Source of the DNA: Amycolatopsis balhimycina FH 1894
GTDB lineage: Bacteria; Actinomycetota; Actinomycetes; Mycobacteriales; Pseudonocardiaceae
Assembly (NCBI RefSeq): GCF_000384295.1
Contig: NZ_KB913037.1
Location: 1,094,762 to 1,158,761, forward strand
DNA length: 64,000 nucleotides
Direction of reading: 5' to 3'
This document shows positions 9,491-18,095 of the stretch, one piece after another. Numbering within the stretch: position 1 is the first letter of the stretch; each line of letters begins with the position of its first letter. The translations under genes were made by a program, and so were the position numbers. The notes beneath the pieces were generated by a model that searched no databases, was not told the origin of the DNA, and saw only the letters and a program-made list of their open reading frames with translations.

Positions 9491-9710
9491 CGCGCCTCCC
9501 CGCGCACCAGATCGCGTCGGATGACGCGTCTACCTGGGCGGGGACCCGATCGAGCGACAACGGGCTTCAGCAGTTCCTGAGCTTCCCGGTGTCCGATACC
9601 TTGGAATGATCAACAAGAACGGTACGAAACGCCGGACGGAGAGTCAACCAAACCGGACGCACTGCGACCAATAGTCCAGTATTTCGGACTCGGTTCCGAA
9701 GGAGGTGGGC
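9491..9710. promoter_or_regulatory. Divergent promoter region with an inverted repeat
   Basis: This gap separates two divergently transcribed DNA-binding regulators. At 9673-9690 there is a short inverted repeat, AGTCC-N8-GGACT, about 20 bases before the GTG of the XRE gene, a plausible autoregulatory operator. A CCGGAC motif also occurs twice (near 9634 and 9655). The operator role is inferred. Confidence 0.35.
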
Positions 9711-10130
9711 GTGTCCGAACTAACCGAATCTGAGCTCGGCGCCGTGGAACCATTCGGAGTCCTGCTGGAGCGACTGATCCGCCTGAAGAAGCACGACGAC
9801 GGGCGACCCTACACGGTGGCTGAGGTCGCCGAAGAGGTCAGCATTTCCAAGAGCCACCTCTACGGCTTAATCAAGGGCTCCAACGAGCCCAGCCTTCGAC
9901 TGACGCAGCTGCTCGCCACGAATCTCGGGGTCGAACTCGAATACTTCGGCACCAGCCAGCGCGCCCGCGAGATCCAGGGCCAGTACGCCATCCTCGCCCG
10001 GCTGTCCAGGCAAGGCATCAGCGACCTCGCCTTCCGGGCGAGTGAGCTGTCACCGAACGCCCTGTCCACCGTCCTGGACTTCATCGACTTCCAGGCCAGC
10101 CGCGACGGCGAAAATCACACGTCCGGATGA
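9711..10130 (+). CDS. XRE family transcriptional regulator
   Basis: A 139-residue protein with an N-terminal helix-turn-helix (about 30-75, including VAEEVSISKSHLYGLIKGSN), then a helical tail of about 60 residues. GTG at 9711 is preceded by GGAGG five bases away; the GTG at 9705 overlaps that ribosome site and is rejected. Followed 81 bases later by an ImmA/IrrE-type metallopeptidase, the partner that cleaves or senses XRE repressors in many mobile elements, so this protein is the likely repressor of the module 9711-12327. Confidence 0.8.
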   Translation: MSELTESELGAVEPFGVLLERLIRLKKHDDGRPYTVAEVAEEVSISKSHLYGLIKGSNEPSLRLTQLLATNLGVELEYFGTSQRAREIQGQYAILARLSRQGISDLAFRASELSPNALSTVLDFIDFQASRDGENHTSG

Positions 10131-10211
10131 CTTGCCGTCCAAGGTGCCGAACACTGCGTCTGATCTGCGACGATCGTGAAAGTTGATCAACAACGGGCTG
10201 GGAGGACCGTC

Positions 10212-10763
10212 GTGAGCAACCTGGTTCAGCGCGTGCGTCGCGCTCAGCGAACAGCCGGCCTGCGGCGCAGGCTGCGATCCGAGCTTCGAGCCGCCGGTGT
10301 CGAAGGCCCGACGCCGATGGCCGAGATCTGTACCCGGCTCGGCGAACACCGTGGAAAACCGATCCGCCTGCTGGGCGTCCCGATGGAGGTCCCGGGACCG
10401 TTCGGCCTGTGGATCAAGACGACGGCGGCCGACATCATCCTCTACCAGCGGGCGGGCACGACGCGGTTCCACCAGGAGCACATCATCGCCCACGAACTCG
10501 GCCACCTTCTTGCCGATCACCCTTCGGACGAGGGCGACGACGCGATGTGGCGCCAGCTGCTGCCCGACATCCCGCCGGATGTCATCCGCAAAGCTCTGCG
10601 CCGCCGCACCTCCTACGAGAACGAGTACGAGCAGGAAGCCGAGGCACTTGCGACCGTCCTGCTGGAGGCCATCGTCAAGGCCCAGGAAATCAGCCTGCCG
10701 GGACGGTCGCCGCGGGCTCGACGCGCACAGACCTCCCTCGGCGATCCGGTCGATGTGCTGTGA
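10212..10763 (+). CDS. ImmA/IrrE-type metallopeptidase
   Basis: A 183-residue zinc peptidase of the ImmA/IrrE family. The catalytic motif HELGH is at about 94-98 within HIIAHELGHLLADH, and the downstream conserved Glu cluster (NEYEQEAEALA) supplies the third ligand region. ImmA-type enzymes inactivate a cognate XRE repressor by cleavage in response to a signal. GTG at 10212 with GGGAGGA just upstream is used; the frame is open a little further. Its TGA overlaps the GTG of the next gene by four bases. Confidence 0.85.
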   Translation: MSNLVQRVRRAQRTAGLRRRLRSELRAAGVEGPTPMAEICTRLGEHRGKPIRLLGVPMEVPGPFGLWIKTTAADIILYQRAGTTRFHQEHIIAHELGHLLADHPSDEGDDAMWRQLLPDIPPDVIRKALRRRTSYENEYEQEAEALATVLLEAIVKAQEISLPGRSPRARRAQTSLGDPVDVL

Positions 10764-11884
10764 ACCTGACGAACTTCCTCCTGCTCGTGCTGGCCTGGTT
10801 CCTCTACCGGCTGGCTCGTTCCCCGCGTGACCCGGCGCTCTGGGCGGTCGTCGTCTGCGTGACCTTCCAACTGCTCGGCGCCTCAACTTTCGTCACGTTC
10901 GTCCGGGCAGTGTTCGGCGAGTTGCCCGCGTCCAGCACCGTGAAGCTGCTGACGAACCTCGCGCTGAGCACCTCGCGCTACGCCCTGCTGCTGTTCTTCC
11001 TGCTTTCGGCCGGCGGTTCATGGCGGCGAGTCCGCATCGAAACGGCCACCCTCGTCAGCGTCTGGCTGGCGATGACGGCCGCGATTCTCGCGCTTCCCTC
11101 CGGACTCCGCGACACCGCGTACCCGCTGACCGGGGTCCTGCCGAACAACATGAGCCACCCCGGGGTGGCGCCGTTCTACATCATCACCGACAGCTACACC
11201 TTCTACGCCACTGTGCAGACGAGCCGCTGGGCCCTCCGGTACGCCGCCGAGTCCGGCCGTCGCGCCCGCTTCGGCCTCCGCGTTGTCGCCTTCGCACTCG
11301 TCTGCGCAGCGATCACAACCGGCACCCGAGCCGTCGTCACGATCGTCCGCTGGGCCGGCCATCCCGGTTTCGGGTATCCGGTGACGCAGCTGACCAACCG
11401 GCTGGCTCCAATCAGTATCTTCTTGTTCCTCGCCGGCGTGTTCTCCATCGGTCTCGCGGCGCGCTTCGCCGCCCTGAAGACCTGGCTGCGCCGACGCCGC
11501 GCTTACGCCGAGCTCTGGCCGCTGTGGCGCGCATTGCACGCCGTGTTCCCGGCCGACACCCTCGACCACGCGCCGCGGCAAGCTTGGCTGGAAACGCTGC
11601 TCCCCCACCAGGTCGGCCACCGCTACTGGCGACGCGTAATCGAGATCCGCGACGGCCTCCTCCAGCTCAGCCCACAGCTGCTCGACGCGGGCTTCGACCC
11701 GAACCACCCGGCCGACGAGCAGCTCGGTGTCTTCCGGCGCGCACTCCAACACCAGGCTGGCGGCCGCCGACCAGCCAACCGGACAGCCGTGCTCGTCGCG
11801 GCGCCCGACGACGCCGGCATCAACTCCGATGTCCGGCAGCTCATCCACCTCTCGCGGGCACTGGCCCGGGAAGGAGCGTCGTGA
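10760..11884 (+). CDS. MAB_1171c-like multi-pass membrane protein (putative transporter family)
   Basis: A 374-residue protein with six or seven hydrophobic segments spread over residues 1-230 and a soluble C-terminal half of about 140 residues rich in Arg, Asp and Trp. The organisation matches the MAB_1171c family of actinobacterial membrane proteins, usually labelled putative transporters and commonly found beside XRE and ImmA/IrrE genes; the actual activity is not established. GTG start overlaps the peptidase stop (GTGA), and its own stop overlaps the next GTG in the same way, so it belongs to the operon. Confidence 0.65.
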   Translation: MNLTNFLLLVLAWFLYRLARSPRDPALWAVVVCVTFQLLGASTFVTFVRAVFGELPASSTVKLLTNLALSTSRYALLLFFLLSAGGSWRRVRIETATLVSVWLAMTAAILALPSGLRDTAYPLTGVLPNNMSHPGVAPFYIITDSYTFYATVQTSRWALRYAAESGRRARFGLRVVAFALVCAAITTGTRAVVTIVRWAGHPGFGYPVTQLTNRLAPISIFLFLAGVFSIGLAARFAALKTWLRRRRAYAELWPLWRALHAVFPADTLDHAPRQAWLETLLPHQVGHRYWRRVIEIRDGLLQLSPQLLDAGFDPNHPADEQLGVFRRALQHQAGGRRPANRTAVLVAAPDDAGINSDVRQLIHLSRALAREGAS

Positions 11885-12327
11885 CCACCCCCTCGAACGC
11901 CGAGATCGGCCACCGCAACCAGCAGATGCTCGAGCGGATCCGCTCGCAAGAGCCACAGCCCCACCGCGAGGGCCACTATGCGCTGCGGGTCATGACGGTC
12001 GCCGGCCGCACCAGCGGCCAGCCACGATCGGTGCCGATCGCCCTGATGCAGCTCGGCGGGGTCCAGTACGTCTGCTCGCCGGACCGCCGTCGCGACTGGG
12101 TGCGCAACCTACTCGCGGCCGGCCGATGCGTCGTCGAGCCCGACGAGCACGAGCTTCGCGACGCCGAACTGGTCGAAGACGAAGACGGGGCCACCGCGGT
12201 CGCCCGCTACCTGGGCCGTCTCCCCCGGGTCTCCGACGAATGGCCCTTCCCCGGCGACGCCCCGCTGGAACAGGTTCTGCCGTTCATGCAGCAGATCGCC
12301 GTGTTCCAGCTGCACCTTCCCGCCTGA
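11881..12327 (+). CDS. F420-dependent nitroreductase (DDN-like) family protein
   Basis: A 148-residue protein with the core of the deazaflavin (F420)-dependent nitroreductase fold: LRVMTVAGRTSGQPRSVPI, a WVRNLLAAG segment near the middle, and a C-terminal VFQLHLP strand. These split-barrel enzymes use F420H2 to reduce quinones or nitro compounds. GTG start overlaps the membrane-protein stop (GTGA). Substrate unknown; the position at the end of an XRE/ImmA operon is unusual but recurrent-looking. Confidence 0.7.
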   Translation: MTTPSNAEIGHRNQQMLERIRSQEPQPHREGHYALRVMTVAGRTSGQPRSVPIALMQLGGVQYVCSPDRRRDWVRNLLAAGRCVVEPDEHELRDAELVEDEDGATAVARYLGRLPRVSDEWPFPGDAPLEQVLPFMQQIAVFQLHLPA

Positions 12328-12340
12328 AACGTCCCCCGCC

Positions 12341-13520
12341 GTGCGACAGCAGCTTCTCGCCGCCGACCAGGTCCTCCCCGGCCCGGCCGGCCGCCGGATC
12401 CACAACGGAGCCGTGCTCCTCTAGGACGGCACCATCCGCGCAGTCGGGCCCCGCGCAGCCGTCGAAGGAATCGCCTCCCCCACCGCCGAGCGCCGCGCGT
12501 TCCCGGGCGGCACCATCCTGCCCGGCCTGATCAACTGCCACGTCCACCTCGTCCTCGACGCCGGACGCGACCCGGTGCAGGCAGCAGCCGATGCGACCCA
12601 CGCCGACCTGGCGGAACGAGCGGGCCGCCTCCTTCGCTCGGGCGTCACGACGATCCGGGACCTCGGTGACCGCGACGGACTCGCCATCCAGTTCCGAGAC
12701 CAACACACCCAGGGGCCGCGAATCGTCGCGTCCGGGCCACCGATCACCGTTCCGGACGGACACTGCTGGTTCCTCGGCGGCGCCACCGACGGCGAAGCCG
12801 AGCTCCGCGCGCGTGTGCGGCACAACGTCGAACTCGGCGCCGACGTCATCAAGGTGATGGCATCCGGTGGCCAGATCACCCCGAAATCGCCGCCAATGTG
12901 GGAGAGCCAGTTGACCAAGCGCGAGCTCGCGGTCGTCGTCGACGAGGCAGCGAAGGCACGCCTACCAGTCGCCGCACACGCTCACGGCTCGGACGCGATC
13001 GCCCGCGGCCGCCGAGGCAGGCGTCGCCACCATCGAGCACTGCACCTGGATGCAGGAAGGCGGAGGTGGCTACGACCTGCGGGACGAGGTAGCCGAGAAG
13101 ATCGCCGAGCGCGGGATTTTCGCCTGCGTCGCCTGGCCCTCGGACTGGCGAGCCGTCATGAACCGCTTCGGTGCCGCACGCGCCGAGGCTGTGGCCAACC
13201 GGTTCAAGTGGATGGCCAGCCACGGCATCCGAATGATCCCCGGCACCGACGCCGGCACCGCGAACTCCAGCTTCGACGACTACGCCGGCGCGCTCCAGCT
13301 CTACGGGCACCTCGGCTTCGACCGCGAACGAATCATCGAGATGGCCACGACAACGAGCGCGGAAGCCTTGGGTCTCGGCGGCACAACCGGCCAGCTGACA
13401 CCGGGCTTGTCGGCGGACCTGCTGGTCACGACGGGCGACCCGCTCTCCGACCTGGCCAACTTGAGGCAGCTTCACCTGGTCTTGGTCAGGGGGCTGCCCG
13501 CCACAGCAGCGGCGAGATGA
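12341..13520 (+). pseudogene. Amidohydrolase family gene broken by an in-frame stop and a frameshift
   Basis: Conceptually about 390 residues of a metal-dependent amidohydrolase (imidazolonepropionase / Xaa-Pro dipeptidase type). The zinc motif HVHLVLD is present (12540 region), as are HAHGSD and the late GTDAGTANS motif with its catalytic Asp. Two lesions break it: TAG at 12422-12424 in the frame of the GTG at 12341, and an extra G near 13006-13007 (CGCGGCC where CGCGCC is expected), after which the reading frame continues intact to 13520. The remaining segments are well conserved, so the damage is recent or reflects sequencing error. Directly follows the XRE/ImmA operon. Confidence 0.8.
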
Positions 13521-13566
13521 CAGACTCGGGCGCGGAACATCTCCTACGGGAGGGTAGCGCCATGCC

Positions 13567-14217
13567 GTGAGGGCGGTCGTCCTCGACATCGGGGAAACCG
13601 TGCTCGACGACACGCGCGAGTGGAACACCTGGGCGGACTGGATCGGCGTCGGCCGGCACACGTTCTCGACCGTGCTCGGCGCTGTCACCGCGTCCGGCCG
13701 GGACAACGCCGAGACGTTCCGGTACTTCAAGCCGGACTTCGACGTCGCCGCCGAGCGACAGCGCCGCGAGGACGCCGGCAACCGGCGAGCACATCGACGA
13801 GAACGACCTCTACCCCGACGTCCGGCCCGCCCTCGCCACGCTCCAGCAGAAAGGGCTCTGGGTCGGGCTCGCCGGCAACCAGACCGCCAAGGCCGGGAGC
13901 CTGCTCCGCAAGCTCGACCTCCCTGTCGACGCGATCGCGACCTCGGCTGAGTGGGGCGTCGCCAAGCCGGATCCCGCCTTCTTCCGGCACGTCATCGAGC
14001 TGGCCGGCGTCGCTCCCAACGAGCTGCTCTACGTGGGCGACCACTGCGACAACGACGTCGTCGCCGGTCACGCCGCCGGGCTCTGGACCGCGTTGATCCG
14101 CCGCGGTCCCTGGGGACTCTGTGGGCGGACGCCCCGGCGGTTCTGGCGAACGCCGACTGGGTCATCGACTCCCTGAACGAGCTGCCCAGCCTGATCGCCA
14201 GAACTTCGGCGGCCTGA
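13567..14217 (+). pseudogene. HAD family hydrolase gene with two frameshifts
   Basis: The GTG frame at 13567 begins with VVLDIGETVLDD, the motif I of HAD phosphatases (catalytic Asp in DIGET). The frame shifts at about 13780 (continuing as EHIDENDLYPDV) and again at about 14112 (continuing as TLWADAPAVLANADW). Motif III/IV region GVAKPDPAFF and LYVGDHCDNDVVAG are intact. The full product would be about 215 residues. Two shifts in a gene next to another broken gene argue for decay of this segment, though sequence error cannot be excluded. Confidence 0.75.
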
Positions 14218-14368
14218 GGCGTCGCGAAGCCGGATCCGGCGTTCTTCCAGCGCGTCGTCGAGCTGGCTGATGTGCCGCGGAGCGAACTGCTCTACCTCGG
14301 CGACCACCGCGACAACGACATCGTTGCCGGACTCTGGACCGCGCTTCTCCGCCGTGGCCCGGCCAAAG
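14218..14368 (+). pseudogene. Second, partial HAD hydrolase C-terminal fragment
   Basis: About 50 residues starting GVAKPDPAFFQRVV and ending LWTALLRRGP repeat the C-terminal third of the preceding HAD gene with roughly 70 percent identity and a 4-residue deletion after DIVAG. No start or motif I is present. It is the residue of a paralogue, suggesting an old tandem duplication. Confidence 0.7.
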
Positions 14369-14456
14369 TTGATCACGAGAGTGTGAACATGCGCGGACGG
14401 TGATCCTCACCCGGCAGCGCGCGCACCCTGCGGAACACGTCGTAGCATCTCGTGAC

Positions 14457-15014
14457 GTGGCCGACGAACTCAATGGGCAAGAGCTGACGCGCTGGAAGAT
14501 CCACGGCGAGCGGGTCGTCGACGACACCCGTCGCCTGCGCCTGAGCATCGCTTCGGTTGAGCTACCCGACGGAGTGAAGTTCGAGCAGTACGTGCTCCGC
14601 ATGCCCAAGGCCGCGATGATGGCAGTTCTCGACGACCAGGACCGCGTGCTCATGATGTGGCGGCACCGGTTCATCATCGACCGGTGGGTCTGGGAACTCC
14701 CTGGCGGCTATGTCGACCCCGGCGAGGACCCCGCGGCGACAGCTGTCCGCGAGGTCGAGGAAGAGACCGGTTGGCGGCCGCTGAACGTCGAACCGCTCGG
14801 ATCGATGCAACCCACCGTAGGCAGCGCGGACGCCGAGAACCTCCTGTTCGTGGCCCGCGGCGCGGAGTACGTCGGCGAGCCCGAAGACATCAACGAGGCC
14901 GAGCGGGTTGCCTGGATACCGCTCGACACGGTCCGTGACCGCATCACCAAGGGTGAGATCGTCGGCGCGGCTTCCCAAGTCGCCTTACTCCACGTCCTCG
15001 CGTTCTACCGATGA
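14457..15014 (+). CDS. NUDIX hydrolase (ADP-ribose pyrophosphatase-like)
   Basis: A 185-residue NUDIX enzyme. The Nudix box is complete: G-Y-V-D-P-G-E-D then REVEEETGW (about residues 84-107). N-terminal sequence with ERVVDDTRRLRL and FEQYVLRMP is typical of ADP-sugar pyrophosphatases. The GTG at 14457 is used; the frame opens at 14400. The gene converges with and overlaps by 10 bases the regulator on the other strand. Substrate not determinable. Confidence 0.8.
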   Translation: MADELNGQELTRWKIHGERVVDDTRRLRLSIASVELPDGVKFEQYVLRMPKAAMMAVLDDQDRVLMMWRHRFIIDRWVWELPGGYVDPGEDPAATAVREVEEETGWRPLNVEPLGSMQPTVGSADAENLLFVARGAEYVGEPEDINEAERVAWIPLDTVRDRITKGEIVGAASQVALLHVLAFYR

Positions 15015-16447
15015 ACCGGCGTGGGCACGCCGGCGGCGTCCATCTGCGCGTAGAGCGCACGCACCCTTCGGTCGGCGCGGTAAGGGCTGAGCCGACGGCC
15101 GACGTCGGCGAGGTACGCACCGCCTCGGATCGACCGGACCTGCTCGCTCATGCGCACCGCAGCCGTGGCCTCCACGCACGCTTCATCGACCCTGCCTTGA
15201 TCGGCCAACGTCGACGCGAGCAACGCGGTGTTGAACAACTTCCCACGCTCGTACCCGTCGTCCATCCCGAGCGCTCGGCGTGCGAACTGCTCGGCTTCGG
15301 CCGCGGAGCCGAGATCGCGGAACACGTGAGCGAACTTCGCCGACAGGTACGCGCTGTCGAAGTAGTTGAGCCACGCCGGCCCGGCACCGGGTGAAAACCG
15401 TTCGAAGGCCCGCTCGGCTTCGCGGAGTGCCGCGAAGCAGGCCGAGGAGTTTCGTTGAAGAGCGTGGCCATGGGCTTCGAGCACCGCGGCCTCCGCCTGC
15501 AGCGCGGCCAGACCGGACCTTTTTGAGGTACGCCTTGCCGCAAGCGCCATGTCGACGGCGACCTCGGGGGCGCCGTTGAATGCAGCGTGGTGGCTCATGG
15601 CTGCCAGCATCTCGGCTTCGAGCGCATCATCACCAGCGTCCTGCGACAGCTTCAACGCATCACGCAAGCGCCGTTGTCCTTCCGCGGCGTTGCCAATATC
15701 GAACGCGATCCAGCCGGCAACCTGGTGTAGTTCGGCGGCCGCACCGAGCAGTTCTTCGCGTGCCGCAGCTTTTCTGGTCGTATCCTTCAGCATCGGCGCG
15801 ACGGTCGATGTCAGGTAGTTCGTGATGGTCGTCGTCGCGCGGCTGTGTCCGCCCCCGAAGCGATTGTCCAGACGCCGGAACGTCGCCGTCATGTCGCGCA
15901 CGATCTCGACGTCCGTGCTGCGAGGCTTATGCGGGCCGGCAGCGGCGGTTGGCCCGGCGCCGAGCAATGATGCGCCGATCGCCGTGGCGCCGACACCTGC
16001 GGTCCTGAAGAACTGTCGCCTTTGCACACATCCGAGGCTAATGTCGTCGCCCGAGTCGGCCAATTCGTCGACGGTATGGGAAACGCTGAACCACAGCAGT
16101 GCCGGAGGAACCTGCAGGGCCTTCGCCCAGCGTTCGAGGTTCACCAGGTTGCTTGGAGGGCGGGCGCCCGGCGCTTCCAGCCGGCTGACTTGCGCCTGCG
16201 TCAGGCCGAGCCAACGGCCGAGCGCTGCCTGTGACACGTGCGGGTTGGATTCCTTACGATAGGCGGCGAAGAGCCAGCCGAAATGACGATCCTTCAGCGC
16301 AGCGCTGATGCTCTCCGCAGCCCAGAAGGTGTCCGGCTGAGGCGGCGCCTCGTTCGCGATCAACACCCGGAGGCAGGGGCCGCAGTGGTTGCTCACGCGG
16401 TCACGAGCCAGGCGCGCGCCGCATTTCTCGCACCTTCTCGTCGACAT
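15005..16447 (-). CDS. Zinc-ribbon / XRE helix-turn-helix / TPR regulator
   Basis: A 480-residue protein. It starts with a CEKC-x12-CGPC putative zinc ribbon (residues 6-25), followed by a helix-turn-helix near 65-110 (SQAALGRWLGLTQAQVSRLE), a short hydrophobic RRQFFRTAGVGATAIGASLL segment around 150 resembling a Tat-type signal remnant, and a TPR-rich helical C-terminus (about 250-470). Such HTH-TPR proteins are common actinomycete regulators, often of antibiotic or development genes. ATG at 16447 or the GTG at 16453 six bases upstream (better spaced behind GGAGAGGAG) could be the start. Confidence 0.75.
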   Translation of the reverse strand: MSTRRCEKCGARLARDRVSNHCGPCLRVLIANEAPPQPDTFWAAESISAALKDRHFGWLFAAYRKESNPHVSQAALGRWLGLTQAQVSRLEAPGARPPSNLVNLERWAKALQVPPALLWFSVSHTVDELADSGDDISLGCVQRRQFFRTAGVGATAIGASLLGAGPTAAAGPHKPRSTDVEIVRDMTATFRRLDNRFGGGHSRATTTITNYLTSTVAPMLKDTTRKAAAREELLGAAAELHQVAGWIAFDIGNAAEGQRRLRDALKLSQDAGDDALEAEMLAAMSHHAAFNGAPEVAVDMALAARRTSKRSGLAALQAEAAVLEAHGHALQRNSSACFAALREAERAFERFSPGAGPAWLNYFDSAYLSAKFAHVFRDLGSAAEAEQFARRALGMDDGYERGKLFNTALLASTLADQGRVDEACVEATAAVRMSEQVRSIRGGAYLADVGRRLSPYRADRRVRALYAQMDAAGVPTPVHR

Positions 16448-16625
16448 CTGCACGCTGGCTCCTCTCCTCCTCAATACCTGGCACGCAGTGTATTCGATTG
16501 AACACAACACCGTGTCGGATTTCATCCTCCGGATGTATGGAATCCGGTACCACACGACTCCTACCTGCTGAAACTCATACGTCGACGTCGTTTGCGGCCG
16601 CAACGTTCCGCTGCACGCTCAACCC

Positions 16626-16904
16626 ATGCAAGCGACAGCGGTAGCACACGGTGACAACAAGATCCCCCGCGACTCAGGTGCCTCGACCGAAGTTCAGGTT
16701 GCCTCCTCGGGTCCGGTTTCGTTGGCCGTGACTCCCCAGCCGAAAGGGGCTGTCCTCTTGGAGGCCGCGTTCCGGCAGCTCAGGCGACCGCGCGAACACG
16801 GTGAGCAGCTGACCGAGATGGATCATCAAGCGGCGACGCTGGTACTCGACACCTTCTGGCCGAAGTTCGGTACTCCGCGACCACTGCCGGAGCGCTGGCG
16901 ATAA
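16626..16904 (+). CDS. Small hypothetical protein
   Basis: A 92-residue frame with ATG, no membrane segment and no domain I recognise; the C-terminal half (LEAAFRQLRRPREHGEQLTE) is helical and charged, and the end PKFGTPRPLPERWR is Pro-rich. It lies between a regulator and the DUF5753 gene and reads in the same direction as the latter. Real gene status is moderate. Confidence 0.4.
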   Translation: MQATAVAHGDNKIPRDSGASTEVQVASSGPVSLAVTPQPKGAVLLEAAFRQLRRPREHGEQLTEMDHQAATLVLDTFWPKFGTPRPLPERWR

Positions 16905-16920
16905 CAAGCCACGGTTCTTC

Positions 16921-16935
16921 GTTTGTATCCCAAAC
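16921..16935. promoter_or_regulatory. Inverted repeat upstream of the DUF5753 regulator
   Basis: GTTTG-TATCC-CAAAC is a perfect 5-base inverted repeat ending 28 bases before the ATG at 16964. It is a plausible operator for the helix-turn-helix protein it precedes. Inference only. Confidence 0.35.
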
Positions 16936-16963
16936 AACACGACAATCTGCAGAGAGATCGACC

Positions 16964-17791
16964 ATGTCATTGCCAACCATCCGCCGCCCTGCCGCATTGA
17001 TCGTCAGCGCCAGCCTCCGCGAGGCACGCGAACGGCGAAAGATCGGGCTGCGCCGACTCGCTGACAAGCTCGGCGTGTCACCGGCGCGCCTGTCCGGCTG
17101 GGAGCTGGGAACCCACATCCCGCATCCTCCCAATGTCGCCCACATTCTCGGCTTCCTCGGGATCAGTGGCGCCGAGTACCAGAGGTTCATGGAGCTGGCG
17201 AAGCACCTCCATGACGACAACCTCATCACAGGCGAGGACGCGCAGGCCTTCAGTCTGATGTGGACGTACGAGCAGCTGGCGGAGCGGGTCGTGGAGTGGG
17301 CTCCTTTCTGTCTTCCCGATCTCCTTCGGACTCCACAACACTTCGATCGCGACCCCGGCGCGGACGAGAGCCCGTCTTGTCGCGAACTGGAATCACTTGA
17401 ACGAACCGTTCGCCAGCAAGCGATGCTGAACGGTCCTCGCCGCTACCTCTTCCTCATCAGCGAGGAGGCAGTACGTGCGGCAAGCAACGAAGCTGACGCT
17501 GAGGAACAGATCCAGCGCCTTCGAAGCGCGGCGAGCCTGCTCCACGTCACTGTCAGGATCGTGCCGACAACCGCGAACGAACTGAGCCCGCCTCACGCTT
17601 TCACCCTCTTCGAGAACCGACGCACATCGATTGCCGTAGCGTTCAAAAACGTTCATTGCACCGCGTACCTCACAGAGAAGGTACTGCTCGACAAGTATTC
17701 GGACACCGTAGGAGCCCTTCAGCGCCAAGCCTCGACGGAGGCGGCTGAAGCCGACACGCTGGACGGCTTCACGTGGGGCCGAGCGTCATGA
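16964..17791 (+). CDS. XRE helix-turn-helix protein with DUF5753 (Scr1-type) domain
   Basis: A 275-residue regulator: helix-turn-helix at about 15-65 (GLRRLADKLGVSPARLSGWELGTH), then the DUF5753 domain with its WAPFCLPDLLRT, ERTVRQQAML and VRIVP signatures. Actinobacterial proteins of this kind are paired with small partners in Scr1-type toxin-antitoxin-like or developmental modules. The last codon overlaps the ATG of the small gene 17788 (ATGA). It probably controls the radical SAM operon behind it. Confidence 0.82.
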   Translation: MSLPTIRRPAALIVSASLREARERRKIGLRRLADKLGVSPARLSGWELGTHIPHPPNVAHILGFLGISGAEYQRFMELAKHLHDDNLITGEDAQAFSLMWTYEQLAERVVEWAPFCLPDLLRTPQHFDRDPGADESPSCRELESLERTVRQQAMLNGPRRYLFLISEEAVRAASNEADAEEQIQRLRSAASLLHVTVRIVPTTANELSPPHAFTLFENRRTSIAVAFKNVHCTAYLTEKVLLDKYSDTVGALQRQASTEAAEADTLDGFTWGRAS

Positions 17792-18048
17792 CGGCCGCGG
17801 TGATCTACATCGATCCCCTCATGATCCACCCGGTGATGGACGGCGTGTGGCACCACGCACGCCTTGCAGGCATCCCCGACCCGGGCGAGGCGATCACCAT
17901 GCTCTGCGGCGTCACGGGCGTCGCAGCATTCCTGCCGCTGAGCCAACGGCGGCACAGCACGATACCCCGTCAGTGCGAACGATGCGACGCGATAGTCCGG
18001 CAACAGCGAGGCATCCCACTGCGGCAGAACCGAACCGGAAGAAACTGA
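17788..18048 (+). CDS. Small partner protein of the DUF5753 regulator
   Basis: An 86-residue protein of unknown family. It begins with a short hydrophobic stretch, has a central AITMLCGVTGVAAF segment and ends in a basic region with a CERC pair (one CxxC only, so not a complete zinc finger). ATG overlaps the regulator stop by four bases, and the radical SAM gene starts 47 bases later. The position matches that of the small partner in Scr1-type modules. Confidence 0.55.
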   Translation: MTAAVIYIDPLMIHPVMDGVWHHARLAGIPDPGEAITMLCGVTGVAAFLPLSQRRHSTIPRQCERCDAIVRQQRGIPLRQNRTGRN

Positions 18049-18095
18049 ACCTGCCCTAGCCACAGCCATTCGCATCGTCCTCAAGGGAGTAAACG

